64,000 nucleotides of DNA, from positions 84,117-148,116 of the forward strand of contig NZ_DASXVH010000027.1 in assembly GCF_036504375.1 (NCBI RefSeq). Reading direction: 5' to 3'. Source of the stretch: Novimethylophilus sp036504375. GTDB lineage: Bacteria > Pseudomonadota > Gammaproteobacteria > Burkholderiales > Methylophilaceae. Made by a program: the position numbers and the translations under genes. Shown here piece by piece: positions 1-8,861 of this stretch. Position 1 is the first letter of the stretch. The number at the start of each line of letters is the position of its first letter. Under the pieces are notes generated by a model. The model was not told the origin of the DNA. It worked only from the letters and a program-made list of their open reading frames with translations, and did no database searches.

Positions 1-458
1 CCGACGATGAATTCAGTCGAGCCGCCGCCGATGTCGATCACCAGCCGGTGCATTTCGGAGGGGGGAAGGCTATGGGATACGCCGATGAAAATCATGCGCG
101 CCTCTTCGCGGCCGGCGATGATTTCGATCGGGAAACCAAGCGCTTCTTCGGCGCGCTGTAGCAGTGCCGGAGCATTGCGGGCGACGCGGAAAGTATTGGT
201 GGCAACGGCGCGCACCGCGTGCGGATCAAGCCCGCGCAGGCGTTCGCCGAAACGGCGCAGGCATTCCACCGCGAGCTGCATGGCGTCGTGGGAGAGGGTT
301 TTATCCATTTGGAGCCCCGCGCCCAGCCTGACCATTTCGCGCAGGGAATCGTGCATGAACAGCTGGCCGTCCTCTACACGCGCCATTTGCAGGCGGAAGC
401 TGTTGGAACCGAGATCGACGGCGGCGATCTCCGAAGAGGACGGCTGTGGCGACTTCAA
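1..458 (-). CDS. ppx: Exopolyphosphatase Ppx/GppA family, N-terminal part (cut by window edge)
   Basis: Exopolyphosphatase removes terminal phosphates from polyphosphate in the cytoplasm. The visible N-terminal ~150 residues carry the ASKHA phosphate-1 motif (AAVDLGSNSFRL) and, near the window edge, the phosphate-2-type motif (VIDIGGGSTEF). The start is a TTG at 458: no in-frame ATG precedes it, and an AGGAG that overlaps the phoU stop codon lies 5 nt upstream. It follows phoU by 8 bp, so the two are probably co-transcribed in a phosphate-homeostasis unit. The family is certain; ppx rather than gppA is inferred from the phoU neighbour. Confidence 0.9.
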   Translation of the reverse strand, partial: MKSPQPSSSEIAAVDLGSNSFRLQMARVEDGQLFMHDSLREMVRLGAGLQMDKTLSHDAMQLAVECLRRFGERLRGLDPHAVRAVATNTFRVARNAPALLQRAEEALGFPIEIIAGREEARMIFIGVSHSLPPSEMHRLVIDIGGGSTEFIV

Positions 459-466
459 AAAATCTC

Positions 467-1171
467 CTACTGCAGGGTTTCCTTTTCCATCTCCTGCATC
501 GTGATATGGCGCACATCCTTGCCCTTGACCATATACACCACGTATTCGGCGATGTTTTTGGCATGGTCGCCGATACGCTCGATGGCCTTGGCGATGAACA
601 TGACTTCCAGCGACATCGTTATGGTGCGCGGGTCTTCCAGCATGAACGTGATGAGCTGGCGCGTGACGGCGCGGAAATCGTCGTCCACCTGCATGTCCTG
701 GCGTGCGACTTCGACGGTGCGGCTGACATCGAGCCGCGCAAAAGCGTCCAGCGCGATGCGCAGCATCTCCCTGACCTGCACGCACATCGCCTTGATTTCG
801 TTGAAGCGCGGCGAATACAGGCGGTCCGCCTCATGGATCTTGTGCGCGACACGGGCGATCTTGGTGGCTTCGTCGCCGATACGCTCCAGGTCGGTAATGG
901 TCTTGACCATCATCATGATCATGCGCAGATCGCCCGCGGTCGGCTGGCGGCGCGCGATGATGGTGGTGCATGCCTCGTCGATCGCGACTTCCAGCGCATT
1001 CACCGCATGGTCGCGCTCGATGACCTGGTTGGCCAGGGAAACGTCGGCCTCTATCAAGGCTTCGATGGCGTTGACAATCTGTTCTTCAACCAGGCCGCCC
1101 ATTTGCAGTACTTTGGCACGTACCGATTCGAGCTCGGCATCGTATTGTTTAAAGGTATGTTCAGATTGCAT
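467..1171 (-). CDS. phoU: Phosphate signalling regulator PhoU
   Basis: 234 residues, the usual PhoU length. It is a helical protein with two PhoU repeats; each has the family's metal-binding type stretch (ERIGDEATKIA near the middle and ERIGDHAKNIAEYVV near the C-terminus). PhoU represses the Pho regulon through the PstSCAB transporter and PhoR. No pst or phoBR genes are in view, so only the phoU-ppx pair can be stated. The start ATG opens MQSEHTFKQYDAEL, as in many betaproteobacterial homologues. Confidence 0.96.
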   Translation of the reverse strand: MQSEHTFKQYDAELESVRAKVLQMGGLVEEQIVNAIEALIEADVSLANQVIERDHAVNALEVAIDEACTTIIARRQPTAGDLRMIMMMVKTITDLERIGDEATKIARVAHKIHEADRLYSPRFNEIKAMCVQVREMLRIALDAFARLDVSRTVEVARQDMQVDDDFRAVTRQLITFMLEDPRTITMSLEVMFIAKAIERIGDHAKNIAEYVVYMVKGKDVRHITMQEMEKETLQ

Positions 1172-1228
1172 AACGAAACTCCTTGGCCGTAAGGATAACC
1201 AGTTTATTGCACCCGTATGACGACAATA

Positions 1229-1885
1229 TTACCGGGTAAATGTTTTCACGCCATCGCCTGTCGCCAGCAGCAACACATCGGCGCCGCGCGCGGCGAACAA
1301 GCCGTTGGTCACCACGCCGACGATCTGGTTGATTTGCGCTTCCAGCGCAACCGGGTCGAGGATGGTAAGCCCGTGCACGTCAAGGATGATATTGCCGTTG
1401 TCGGTGGTGAAATCGCGCAGCTCAGGCTGCCCGCCGAGCTTGACCAGCTCGCGCGCGACATAACTGCGCGCCATCGGCAGCACTTCCACCGGCAGCGGGA
1501 ACTTGCCCAGCACCGGCACCAGCTTGCTGGCATCGCAAATGCAAATGAACTTCCTGGCGCAGGCCGCAACGATTTTTTCGCGCGTCAATGCGCCGCCGCC
1601 GCCCTTGAGCATGGCCATGTGTTCGGTGATTTCATCGGCGCCGTCGACATAAATGTCCATGCCGTCTACGCCGTTGAGGTCGAACACCTCGATGCCGTGG
1701 CCGCGCAGGCGCCGGGCGGTGGCTTCGGAACTCGCCACGGCGCCGTCGATCTTGGCTTTGACCTTGGCCAGCTCGTCGATGAAATAATTTGCGGTGGAAC
1801 CCGTGCCCACGCCTATGATGCCGCCCTTGACGTATTCGACGGCCTTTTTAGCCACGGCTTGTTTGAGTTCGTCTTGTGATGCCAT
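1229..1885 (-). CDS. rpiA: Ribose-5-phosphate isomerase A
   Basis: Interconverts ribose-5-phosphate and ribulose-5-phosphate in the pentose phosphate pathway. 218 residues, full length. Visible motifs: the substrate-binding GTGSTANYFID near residue 26, the DGADEI catalytic stretch (residues ~82-87) and KGGGGALTREKI (~95-106). It is transcribed divergently from ilvA with a 63-bp gap, so promoters for both probably sit there. The 57-bp gap to phoU leaves co-transcription open. Confidence 0.97.
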   Translation of the reverse strand: MASQDELKQAVAKKAVEYVKGGIIGVGTGSTANYFIDELAKVKAKIDGAVASSEATARRLRGHGIEVFDLNGVDGMDIYVDGADEITEHMAMLKGGGGALTREKIVAACARKFICICDASKLVPVLGKFPLPVEVLPMARSYVARELVKLGGQPELRDFTTDNGNIILDVHGLTILDPVALEAQINQIVGVVTNGLFAARGADVLLLATGDGVKTFTR

Positions 1886-1948
1886 GCTGTGCTCCTAAAT
1901 TCTTTATAATAATTGCTCGAATCCTTAATAATACACGCGCCCTAGCCG

Positions 1949-3460
1949 ATGAAAAACGATTATCTGGAAAAAATCCTCACCGCCCGCGTTTACGATGTCG
2001 CGGTGGAAACCCCGCTGGAAGAGGCCGCCAATCTTTCCCGGCGTATCGGCAACCGCCTCTTGCTCAAGCGCGAGGACATGCAGCCGGTGTTCTCGTTCAA
2101 GATCCGCGGCGCTTATAACAAGATGGCCCATCTCACGCCGGCGCAGCGCAAACGCGGCGTGATCTGCGCCTCTGCCGGCAACCATGCCCAGGGCGTGGCG
2201 CTGTCGGCGCAAAAGCTGGGCTGCCGCGCAGTCATCGTGATGCCGACCACGACGCCGCAAATCAAGGTCGATGCGGTCGCACGCCGCGGCGGCGAAGTGG
2301 TGCTCGCGGGCGATTCCTACGACGAAGCCAGCGCACACGCAGCCATGCTGGAAAAGCGCGACAAGCTGACTTACGTGCATCCGTTCGACGATCCGTATGT
2401 GATCGCGGGGCAGGGCACCATCGGCATGGAAATCCTGCGCCAGCACCCCGACCCCATCCATGCGGTGTTCTGCAGCATCGGCGGCGGCGGGCTGATCTCG
2501 GGCATCGCGGCCTATATCAAGCGCCTGCGGCCCGAGGTCAAGATCATCGGCGTGGAAACCACGGATGCCGATGCGATGAACCGCTCACTCAATGCCGGCA
2601 AGCGCATCCAGCTCGACCAGGTCGGCCTGTTCGCCGACGGTACCGCGGTCAAGCTGGTGGGCGAGGAAACTTTCCGCCTGTGCCAGGAATACGTGGACGA
2701 AATGGTGCTGGTCGATACCGACGCCATCTGCGCCGCGATCAAGGACGTGTTCGAGGACACGCGCTCCATCCTCGAACCCTCGGGCGCACTGGCGATCGCC
2801 GGCGCCAAGGAATACGCCAAGCGCCACAAGCTCAAGGACAAGACGCTGGTGGCGGTCGCCAGCGGCGCCAACACCAACTTCGACCGCCTGCGCCACGTCG
2901 CCGAGCGTGCCGAGCTGGGCGAACAGCGCGAAGCCGTGCTGGCCGTGACGATTCCCGAAACACCCGGCAGCTTCAAGAAATTCTGCTCATTGCTGGGCGC
3001 GCGCAACATTACCGAGTTCAACTACCGCTACTCGGATGCAAAGGAAGCGCACGTGTTCGCCGGCGTGCAAGTCGCCAACCGGGCAGAAGCAATTAAATTG
3101 GTGGAAAGCCTGCGCAGGCACGACCTGGCGACGCTGGACCTCACCGACGATGAAATGGCCAAGCTGCATATCCGTCATCTGGTCGGCGGCCATGCGCCGC
3201 AGGTCAGTGATGAGTTGGTGTACCGCTTCGAGTTCCCGGAACGACCGGGCGCGCTGATGCGGTTTCTGGAAAGCATGAGCGCCGGCTGGAACATCAGCCT
3301 GTTCCATTACCGCAACCACGGCGCCGACTACGGCCGCGTACTGGTTGGGATGCAGGTGCCCAGAGGCGAGAAAAAGACGTTCCAGAAATTCCTCGACAAG
3401 TTGGGATACATCTATTGGGAAGAAACCGACAACCCAGCCTATAAGCTGTTCCTTGGTTAG
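1949..3460 (+). CDS. ilvA: Biosynthetic threonine ammonia-lyase (threonine deaminase)
   Basis: Converts threonine to 2-oxobutanoate, the committed step to isoleucine. 503 residues: a fold-type II PLP catalytic domain (residues ~1-320) with the PLP lysine in FSFKIRGAYNKM (~50), the phosphate-cradle glycines SIGGGGLISG (~176) and SGANTNFDR (~305), followed by two ACT-like regulatory domains (~330-410 and ~425-500). The double C-terminal ACT arrangement marks the isoleucine-inhibited biosynthetic type rather than the short catabolic TdcB. The 3' end overlaps the convergent PNPOx-like gene by 4 bp. Confidence 0.97.
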   Translation: MKNDYLEKILTARVYDVAVETPLEEAANLSRRIGNRLLLKREDMQPVFSFKIRGAYNKMAHLTPAQRKRGVICASAGNHAQGVALSAQKLGCRAVIVMPTTTPQIKVDAVARRGGEVVLAGDSYDEASAHAAMLEKRDKLTYVHPFDDPYVIAGQGTIGMEILRQHPDPIHAVFCSIGGGGLISGIAAYIKRLRPEVKIIGVETTDADAMNRSLNAGKRIQLDQVGLFADGTAVKLVGEETFRLCQEYVDEMVLVDTDAICAAIKDVFEDTRSILEPSGALAIAGAKEYAKRHKLKDKTLVAVASGANTNFDRLRHVAERAELGEQREAVLAVTIPETPGSFKKFCSLLGARNITEFNYRYSDAKEAHVFAGVQVANRAEAIKLVESLRRHDLATLDLTDDEMAKLHIRHLVGGHAPQVSDELVYRFEFPERPGALMRFLESMSAGWNISLFHYRNHGADYGRVLVGMQVPRGEKKTFQKFLDKLGYIYWEETDNPAYKLFLG

Positions 3461-4032
3461 CCTCTTCCGGGGTTAGCTTCCGCCTGCCGGTCTTCGAAAA
3501 TCCCGGTCGGCCTGCCGTCCAGGCTGACCCGGTTCTTTTTCTCCCAATACTCGGTGATGCCTTTCTCGCCTTTCTTTTCGGCCCAGTCGACCAGCTGATC
3601 TCGCTGGCCCCGATAGTCGAACAGTGGCACCGCCATGCCGCACGAAGTCTGCACCAGTTCCACGTCCAGCACGAAAATCTGCCGTGCGCCCGGCAACGCG
3701 TCGAAACGGTTTATCAGCTCCGACCATTCCGCATCGCGCGCATGGATGACCCGCGCCGCGCCGTATAACCGCAAAACCATCGGGTTACCGGTAAACGCGC
3801 AGAACATCAGCGTCATGCGCCCGTTTTCCAGCACGTGCGCGGCGGTTTCGTTGCCGCTGCCGGTGACGTTGAGCCAGGCCACGGTGTTGGGGTCCGGTAT
3901 CCGCAATGAATCCAGCCCCTTGGGCGAGAGATTGGTATAACCCGACTCCGGCGCGGTGGCGACGAAGAACACGTTCTGGTCCCGGATGAACCGGGTCAGT
4001 TCCTGATTGAGTTGGGAATAACGCTGGCTCAT
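3457..4032 (-). CDS. Pyridoxamine 5'-phosphate oxidase-fold protein, probable flavin-dependent
   Basis: 191 residues with the split-barrel FMN-binding fold. Family features are the N-terminal FFVATAPESGYTNLSPKG segment, the NETAAHVLENGRMTLMF stretch and RLYGAARVI. It most resembles the PNPOx-like proteins of unassigned substrate, not genuine PdxH, which has a longer C-terminal PLP-binding region. It lies 6 bp downstream of the EVE gene in the gatC-gatA-EVE run, so it may belong to that transcript. Substrate unknown. Confidence 0.8.
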   Translation of the reverse strand: MSQRYSQLNQELTRFIRDQNVFFVATAPESGYTNLSPKGLDSLRIPDPNTVAWLNVTGSGNETAAHVLENGRMTLMFCAFTGNPMVLRLYGAARVIHARDAEWSELINRFDALPGARQIFVLDVELVQTSCGMAVPLFDYRGQRDQLVDWAEKKGEKGITEYWEKKNRVSLDGRPTGIFEDRQAEANPGRG

Positions 4033-4038
4033 GGCTTT

Positions 4039-4497
<459 letters not shown>

Positions 4498-4513
4498 GAA
4501 TTTCTCCGAAAGG

Positions 4514-5983
4514 CTACATGATTCCAGCCGGCATCCTGGTATGCCAGTCCGTCGCCTGCTGATAGGCATGCCCGATGCCCAGCATGCGCGATTCGCTGAA
4601 ATAGTTACCGATAATCTGCAACCCTACCGGCAGGGGTTTTCCATCGTTACCTGGGACGAAGCCGGCGGGGATGCTCATGCCGGGCAGGCCGGCGAGATTG
4701 ACGGCGATGGTGTAGATATCCTGCAAATACATAGCCACCGGGTCGTCGGTTTTTTCGCCGAGCTTGAACGCGGTGCCGGGCGCGGCGGGGCCCATGATGA
4801 CGTCGCATTGCCGGAACGCCTGCGCGAAATCCTGCGCGATGAGGCGGCGGATTTTCTGCGCCTTGAGGTAGTAGGCGTCGTAATAGCCTGCGGAGAGCAC
4901 ATAGGTGCCGATCATGATGCGGCGCTTGACCTCGGCGCCGAAGCCTTGCGCCCGGGTCTTGCAGTACATGCCGAGCAGGTCGGTATATTCCGGTGCGCGA
5001 TGGCCGTAGCGCACGCCGTCGAAGCGGGAAAGATTGCTGGAGGCTTCCGCCGGAGCCAGCACGTAGTACACCGGGATCGAAAGCCGGGTGTTGGGCAGGC
5101 TGATGTCGACGGTTTGCGCGCCCAGCTTGCGGTACTGGTCTATCGCCTGCTGCACCACCTGGGCCACGCCGACATCCAGGCCGTCGGCGAAATATTCCCG
5201 CGGCAGGCCGATTTTCAAGCCGGCCAGCGGCTGGTCAAGGTCGCGCGCGTAGTCTTCCTTGTCGCGCTCAAGGCTGGTGGAATCGCGGCTGTCGAAACCG
5301 GCCATCACGTTCATCATCAGCGCCAGGTCCTCGGCGGATTTCGCCATCGGGCCGGCCTGGTCCAGCGAGGACGCGAAGGCGATCATGCCGAAGCGCGAAC
5401 ATACGCCGTAGGTCGGCTTGAGGCCGGATAGACCGCATAAAGAGGCCGGCTGGCGGATCGAGCCGCCGGTGTCGGTGCCAGTGGCCGCAGGCGCCAGCCG
5501 CGCCGCCACGGCCGCCGCCGAGCCGCCTGAACTGCCGCCGGGCACGCGATCGAAGTCCCACGGGTTTTTCACCTGGCCGAAGTATGAAGTCTCGTTGGAC
5601 GAGCCCATCGCGAACTCGTCCATATTGGTCTTGCCCAGATTGACCGCACCCGCCTTGTCGAACTGTTCGACGATATGAGCGTCATAAGGCGAGACGAAGT
5701 TGCCGAGCATTTTCGAACCGCAGGTAGTACGCCAGCCCTTGGCGCAGAAGATGTCCTTCTGGGCGATGGGTATGCCGGTCAACGGTCCCGCTTCGCCGCG
5801 GGCGATTTTTTCGTCGGCGGTTTGGGCTTGCGCCAGGCTTTTTCCTGCATCCACGGTGATATAGGCATTGAGATCGGGGTTGAACCTGTCGATGCGCCCG
5901 AGGAATTCCTGCGTGAGTTCGACACTGGACACTTTTCTGGCGGCAAGCGCCGCCGCCAGCTCTTTGAGGCTTGCGTTGATCAT
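4514..5983 (-). CDS. gatA: Asp-tRNA(Asn)/Glu-tRNA(Gln) amidotransferase subunit A
   Basis: 489-residue amidase-signature enzyme that releases ammonia from glutamine for transamidation of misacylated tRNA. The Ser-cisSer-Lys machinery is visible: the lysine in PIAQKDIF (~77), the serine-rich PGGSSGGSAAAVAA (~149-162) and the nucleophile region GTDTGGSIRQPA (~169-180). It follows gatC by 11 bp. gatB, which usually comes next, is absent; an EVE-domain gene follows instead, so the kinase/tRNA-binding subunit must be encoded elsewhere. Confidence 0.97.
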   Translation of the reverse strand: MINASLKELAAALAARKVSSVELTQEFLGRIDRFNPDLNAYITVDAGKSLAQAQTADEKIARGEAGPLTGIPIAQKDIFCAKGWRTTCGSKMLGNFVSPYDAHIVEQFDKAGAVNLGKTNMDEFAMGSSNETSYFGQVKNPWDFDRVPGGSSGGSAAAVAARLAPAATGTDTGGSIRQPASLCGLSGLKPTYGVCSRFGMIAFASSLDQAGPMAKSAEDLALMMNVMAGFDSRDSTSLERDKEDYARDLDQPLAGLKIGLPREYFADGLDVGVAQVVQQAIDQYRKLGAQTVDISLPNTRLSIPVYYVLAPAEASSNLSRFDGVRYGHRAPEYTDLLGMYCKTRAQGFGAEVKRRIMIGTYVLSAGYYDAYYLKAQKIRRLIAQDFAQAFRQCDVIMGPAAPGTAFKLGEKTDDPVAMYLQDIYTIAVNLAGLPGMSIPAGFVPGNDGKPLPVGLQIIGNYFSESRMLGIGHAYQQATDWHTRMPAGIM

Positions 5984-5994
5984 GATAGTCGGTA

Positions 5995-6282
5995 TTATTC
6001 GATGACTTTGGGAACGAGATACAGCCCGTTTTCCACAGCGGGAGCGATGGCTTGAAACAGTTCGCGCTGATTGGTTTCGGTGACGACGTCTTCGCGCAGC
6101 CGCTGGGTGAGGTCCTGGGAATGCGACATCGGTTCGATACCGGCAGTATCGACCGCCTGCATTTCCTCGATCAGGCCGAGAATGCCGGTAAGCTGTTTGA
6201 GCGTGGATCGCGCCTCATCCTCGCCGATTTCAATACGCGCGAGATGGGCGATACGTTTAACATCGTCGGTAGTCAGTGACAT
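5995..6282 (-). CDS. gatC: Asp-tRNA(Asn)/Glu-tRNA(Gln) amidotransferase subunit C
   Basis: 95 residues, the small GatC subunit that wraps GatA and stabilises GatCAB. Family hallmarks are VKRIAHLARIEI near the N-terminus, the central QLTGILGLIEEMQAVDT helix, EPMSHSQDLTQRLREDVV, and a C-terminus ending LYLVPKVIE. It is the first gene of the gatC-gatA unit and is divergent from mreB; the 98-bp gap should hold both promoters. Confidence 0.96.
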   Translation of the reverse strand: MSLTTDDVKRIAHLARIEIGEDEARSTLKQLTGILGLIEEMQAVDTAGIEPMSHSQDLTQRLREDVVTETNQRELFQAIAPAVENGLYLVPKVIE

Positions 6283-6380
6283 GGCTTAAATTTCAAGGCA
6301 ATATCCGGTATTATATCCGGATTTGCAAACACCCCCTAAACGGTGCTGAACCAGCGCCGCAACGACCCAGGATTTAACAG

Positions 6381-7424
6381 ATGTTCGGTTTCCTTAGCAG
6401 CTATTTTTCCAACGACCTCGCCATCGACCTCGGCACCGCCAATACGCTGATCTACGTACGCGGCCGGGGCATCGTGCTGGACGAACCGTCGGTGGTGGCG
6501 ATCCGCACCGAAGGCGGCCCCACCGGCAAGAAAACGATACTGGCCGTCGGCGTCGAGGCCAAGCGCATGCTGGGCAAAGCACCCGCGTCGATCCAGGCGA
6601 TCCGCCCGATGAAGGACGGCGTGATCGCCGACTTCACCATTACCGAGCAGATGCTCAAATATTTCATCCGCAAGGTGCATGAATCGCGCATGTTCTCGCC
6701 CAACCCGCGCATCATCATCTGCGTGCCCTACGGTTCCACCCAGGTCGAGCGCCGCGCCATTAGAGAGTCGGCGATCGGCGCGGGCGCAAGACAGGTATTC
6801 CTGATCGAGGAGCCGATGGCGGCGGCGATCGGCGCCGATCTTCCCGTGGCGGATGCGACCGGCTCGATGGTAGTCGACATCGGCGGCGGCACCACCGAAG
6901 TCGGCGTGATCTCGCTGGGCGGCGTGGTCTACGCCAAATCCGAGCGCGTCGGCGGCGACAAGTTCGACGAGGCCATCATCGATTACATCCGCCGCAACTA
7001 CGGCATGCAGATTTCCGAACCCACCGCAGAACTGATCAAGAAAAACATCGGTTCCGCCTTCCCCGGCTCGGAAGTGCGCGAAATGGAAGTCACCGGCCGC
7101 AACCTGGCCGAAGGCCTGCCGCGCAAGTTCACCATTTCCAGCAATGAAATCCTGGAGGCGCTCACTGCACCGTTGAACAGCATCGTCGGTGCCGTCAAAT
7201 CCGCTTTGGAACAAACCCCGCCGGAACTGGGCGCGGACATTGCCGAGCGCGGCATGGTACTGACCGGCGGCGGCGCATTGCTGCGCGATCTGGACATCCT
7301 GCTGAAGGAAGAAACCGGCCTGCCGGTAATCGTCGCCGAGGACCCGCTGACCTGCGTGGCGCGCGGCAGCGGCCGCGCATTGGAGGAAATGGACAAGCTG
7401 GGCAACGTATTTGCCTATGAATGA
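6381..7424 (+). CDS. mreB: Rod shape-determining actin homologue MreB
   Basis: 347 residues, standard length. It is a bacterial actin that positions the elongasome under the inner membrane. The N-terminal amphipathic MFGFLSSYFSNDLAIDLGTANT contains the phosphate-1 loop; the phosphate-2 loop is VVDIGGGTTEVGVISLGG (~165) and the adenosine motif is LTGGGALLRDLD (~292). It is the first gene of the mreBCD-mrdA-rodA wall-elongation operon. Confidence 0.98.
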   Translation: MFGFLSSYFSNDLAIDLGTANTLIYVRGRGIVLDEPSVVAIRTEGGPTGKKTILAVGVEAKRMLGKAPASIQAIRPMKDGVIADFTITEQMLKYFIRKVHESRMFSPNPRIIICVPYGSTQVERRAIRESAIGAGARQVFLIEEPMAAAIGADLPVADATGSMVVDIGGGTTEVGVISLGGVVYAKSERVGGDKFDEAIIDYIRRNYGMQISEPTAELIKKNIGSAFPGSEVREMEVTGRNLAEGLPRKFTISSNEILEALTAPLNSIVGAVKSALEQTPPELGADIAERGMVLTGGGALLRDLDILLKEETGLPVIVAEDPLTCVARGSGRALEEMDKLGNVFAYE

Positions 7425-7438
7425 AACGGCGCTCGGCT

Positions 7439-7487
7439 TTCAGCCATCAGCAGAGCAGTTTTTGCTGACAGCCGACAGCTGACAGCT
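7439..7487. repeat. Short tandem/inverted repeat between mreB and mreC
   Basis: The mreB-mreC gap holds three copies of GACAGC at exact 7-nt spacing (7467, 7474, 7481), with related TCAGC units in the opposite sense at 7440-7452 (TCAGCA there pairs with TGCTGA at 7463-7468). The transcript could fold here. It resembles small dispersed intergenic repeats of Proteobacteria; no function is claimed. Confidence 0.5.
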
Positions 7488-7492
7488 ATTCC

Positions 7493-8404
7493 ATGGAAGC
7501 TCAGCAGACTTCTTTCTTCGTCCGTGGTCCCAGCCCCCTAGCACGCCTGACGTTTTTCGCGGCACTTTCTCTGGTTCTGATGGCGGTGGATGCGCGCCTG
7601 CATTACCTGGCAGAAGTACGCCAGGGTTTTGCTACCCTGCTGCATCCGCTGGAAATCCTGGCCGGCAGCCCGTTGCGGCTGTATCGTCACATAGAACAGC
7701 ACTTCGCCAGCCTGGACGCCTTGACGCAAGAAACCCATTTGTTGCGCGAACAGAACATGCGCCTGTCGATAGATTTGCAGCGCCTGCCTACATTGCAAGC
7801 CGAAAACGAGCATTTGCGGCGGCTGCTCGATGCCCGCCGGCCCTTGGCGCAACCCTCGCGCCTGGCTGAAATCATGCATGTCAGCCGCGACCCGTTCGTG
7901 CAGCGCATCATCGTCGGCACCGGCAGTCAGCAAGGCGTGGCCGCGGGTCAGGCGGTAGTGGACGGCATGGGGGTGATCGGCCAAGTCACCCGCGCCTATC
8001 CGTTTTCCAGCGAAGTCACGCTGATTACCGACCGCGAACTAGCAGTGCCGGTGCAAGTGGAACGCAACGGGCTGCGCGCGATCGCTTTCGGCCATGGCCG
8101 CGACAATACGCTGGATCTGCCTTATCTGCCGGTCAACGTCGACATCCGCGAAGGTGACAAGCTGGTGACCTCCGGCATCGACGGCACTTATCCGAACGGG
8201 CTGGCCGTGGCCACCGTGGCCCGCATCGAGCGCAATATCGATTCGCCCTTCGCCCATATCGTCTGCACCCCTATAGCCGGCACCGACAAGCACGGCCAGG
8301 TACTTATTCTGGCGACATCGCCTGCGACCGCAATCCCACAGGAAGAAATGCACCTCACGGCCAAAAAGAAGGAAACTCGCCACCATGCGGCCCGTCAGCA
8401 TTAG
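7493..8404 (+). CDS. mreC: Cell shape-determining protein MreC
   Basis: 303 residues: a short N-terminal cytoplasmic stretch, one membrane segment (~18-35), a periplasmic coiled coil (~60-110, ending at LQAENEHLRRLLDA) and the two-beta-barrel MreC core (VIVGTGSQQGVAAGQAVVDG onward). MreC links MreB to the PBP2-RodA synthase and activates it. The 3' end overlaps mreD by 20 bp, so translation is probably coupled. Confidence 0.97.
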   Translation: MEAQQTSFFVRGPSPLARLTFFAALSLVLMAVDARLHYLAEVRQGFATLLHPLEILAGSPLRLYRHIEQHFASLDALTQETHLLREQNMRLSIDLQRLPTLQAENEHLRRLLDARRPLAQPSRLAEIMHVSRDPFVQRIIVGTGSQQGVAAGQAVVDGMGVIGQVTRAYPFSSEVTLITDRELAVPVQVERNGLRAIAFGHGRDNTLDLPYLPVNVDIREGDKLVTSGIDGTYPNGLAVATVARIERNIDSPFAHIVCTPIAGTDKHGQVLILATSPATAIPQEEMHLTAKKKETRHHAARQH

Positions 8405-8861
8405 CCAGATATACCTGTCGCTGTTCGCCGGCCTGTCGCTTTATTTGCTGCCGTGGGCCGGCTTCGGCTTGATGCTGCGCCCGGATTTCGTTTTGTTGGT
8501 GCTGCTCTACTGGCTGATACGCGCACCCCATTTTTGCAATATCGGCACCGCCTGGCTGATGGGTATGCTGGTCGATCTGGCAGGCGGCGACCTGTTCGGC
8601 CAGCATGCGCTGGCCTACGTGGTCGCTGCCTATGTTGCGGTAATCTATCAGCGCCGCGCGACCCTGTTCAACCGTTGGCAGCAGGCCGGCTATGTGTTCC
8701 TGCTGCTGTTGGTCGCGCAACTGGTGCTGCTGGTGCTCAAACTATTCGGCGGCAGCGAAGTGCCGGGATGGAATTATCTTTTGCCCAGCGCATCCGGCAT
8801 CCTGCTGTGGCAACTGGTGATCTATTCCAAGATCAAGGTGACCGGCGAGCGGGAAGCGTGA
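8385..8861 (+). CDS. mreD: Rod shape-determining membrane protein MreD
   Basis: 158 residues, almost entirely hydrophobic with about five membrane segments, the usual MreD form. The start ATG lies inside the mreC 3' end. Family features include the N-terminal SLFAGLSLYLLPWAG segment and the LVDLAGGDLFGQHAL stretch. It belongs to the elongasome with MreB, MreC, PBP2 and RodA. The stop codon overlaps the GTG start of mrdA (GTGA). Confidence 0.95.
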   Translation: MRPVSISQIYLSLFAGLSLYLLPWAGFGLMLRPDFVLLVLLYWLIRAPHFCNIGTAWLMGMLVDLAGGDLFGQHALAYVVAAYVAVIYQRRATLFNRWQQAGYVFLLLLVAQLVLLVLKLFGGSEVPGWNYLLPSASGILLWQLVIYSKIKVTGEREA

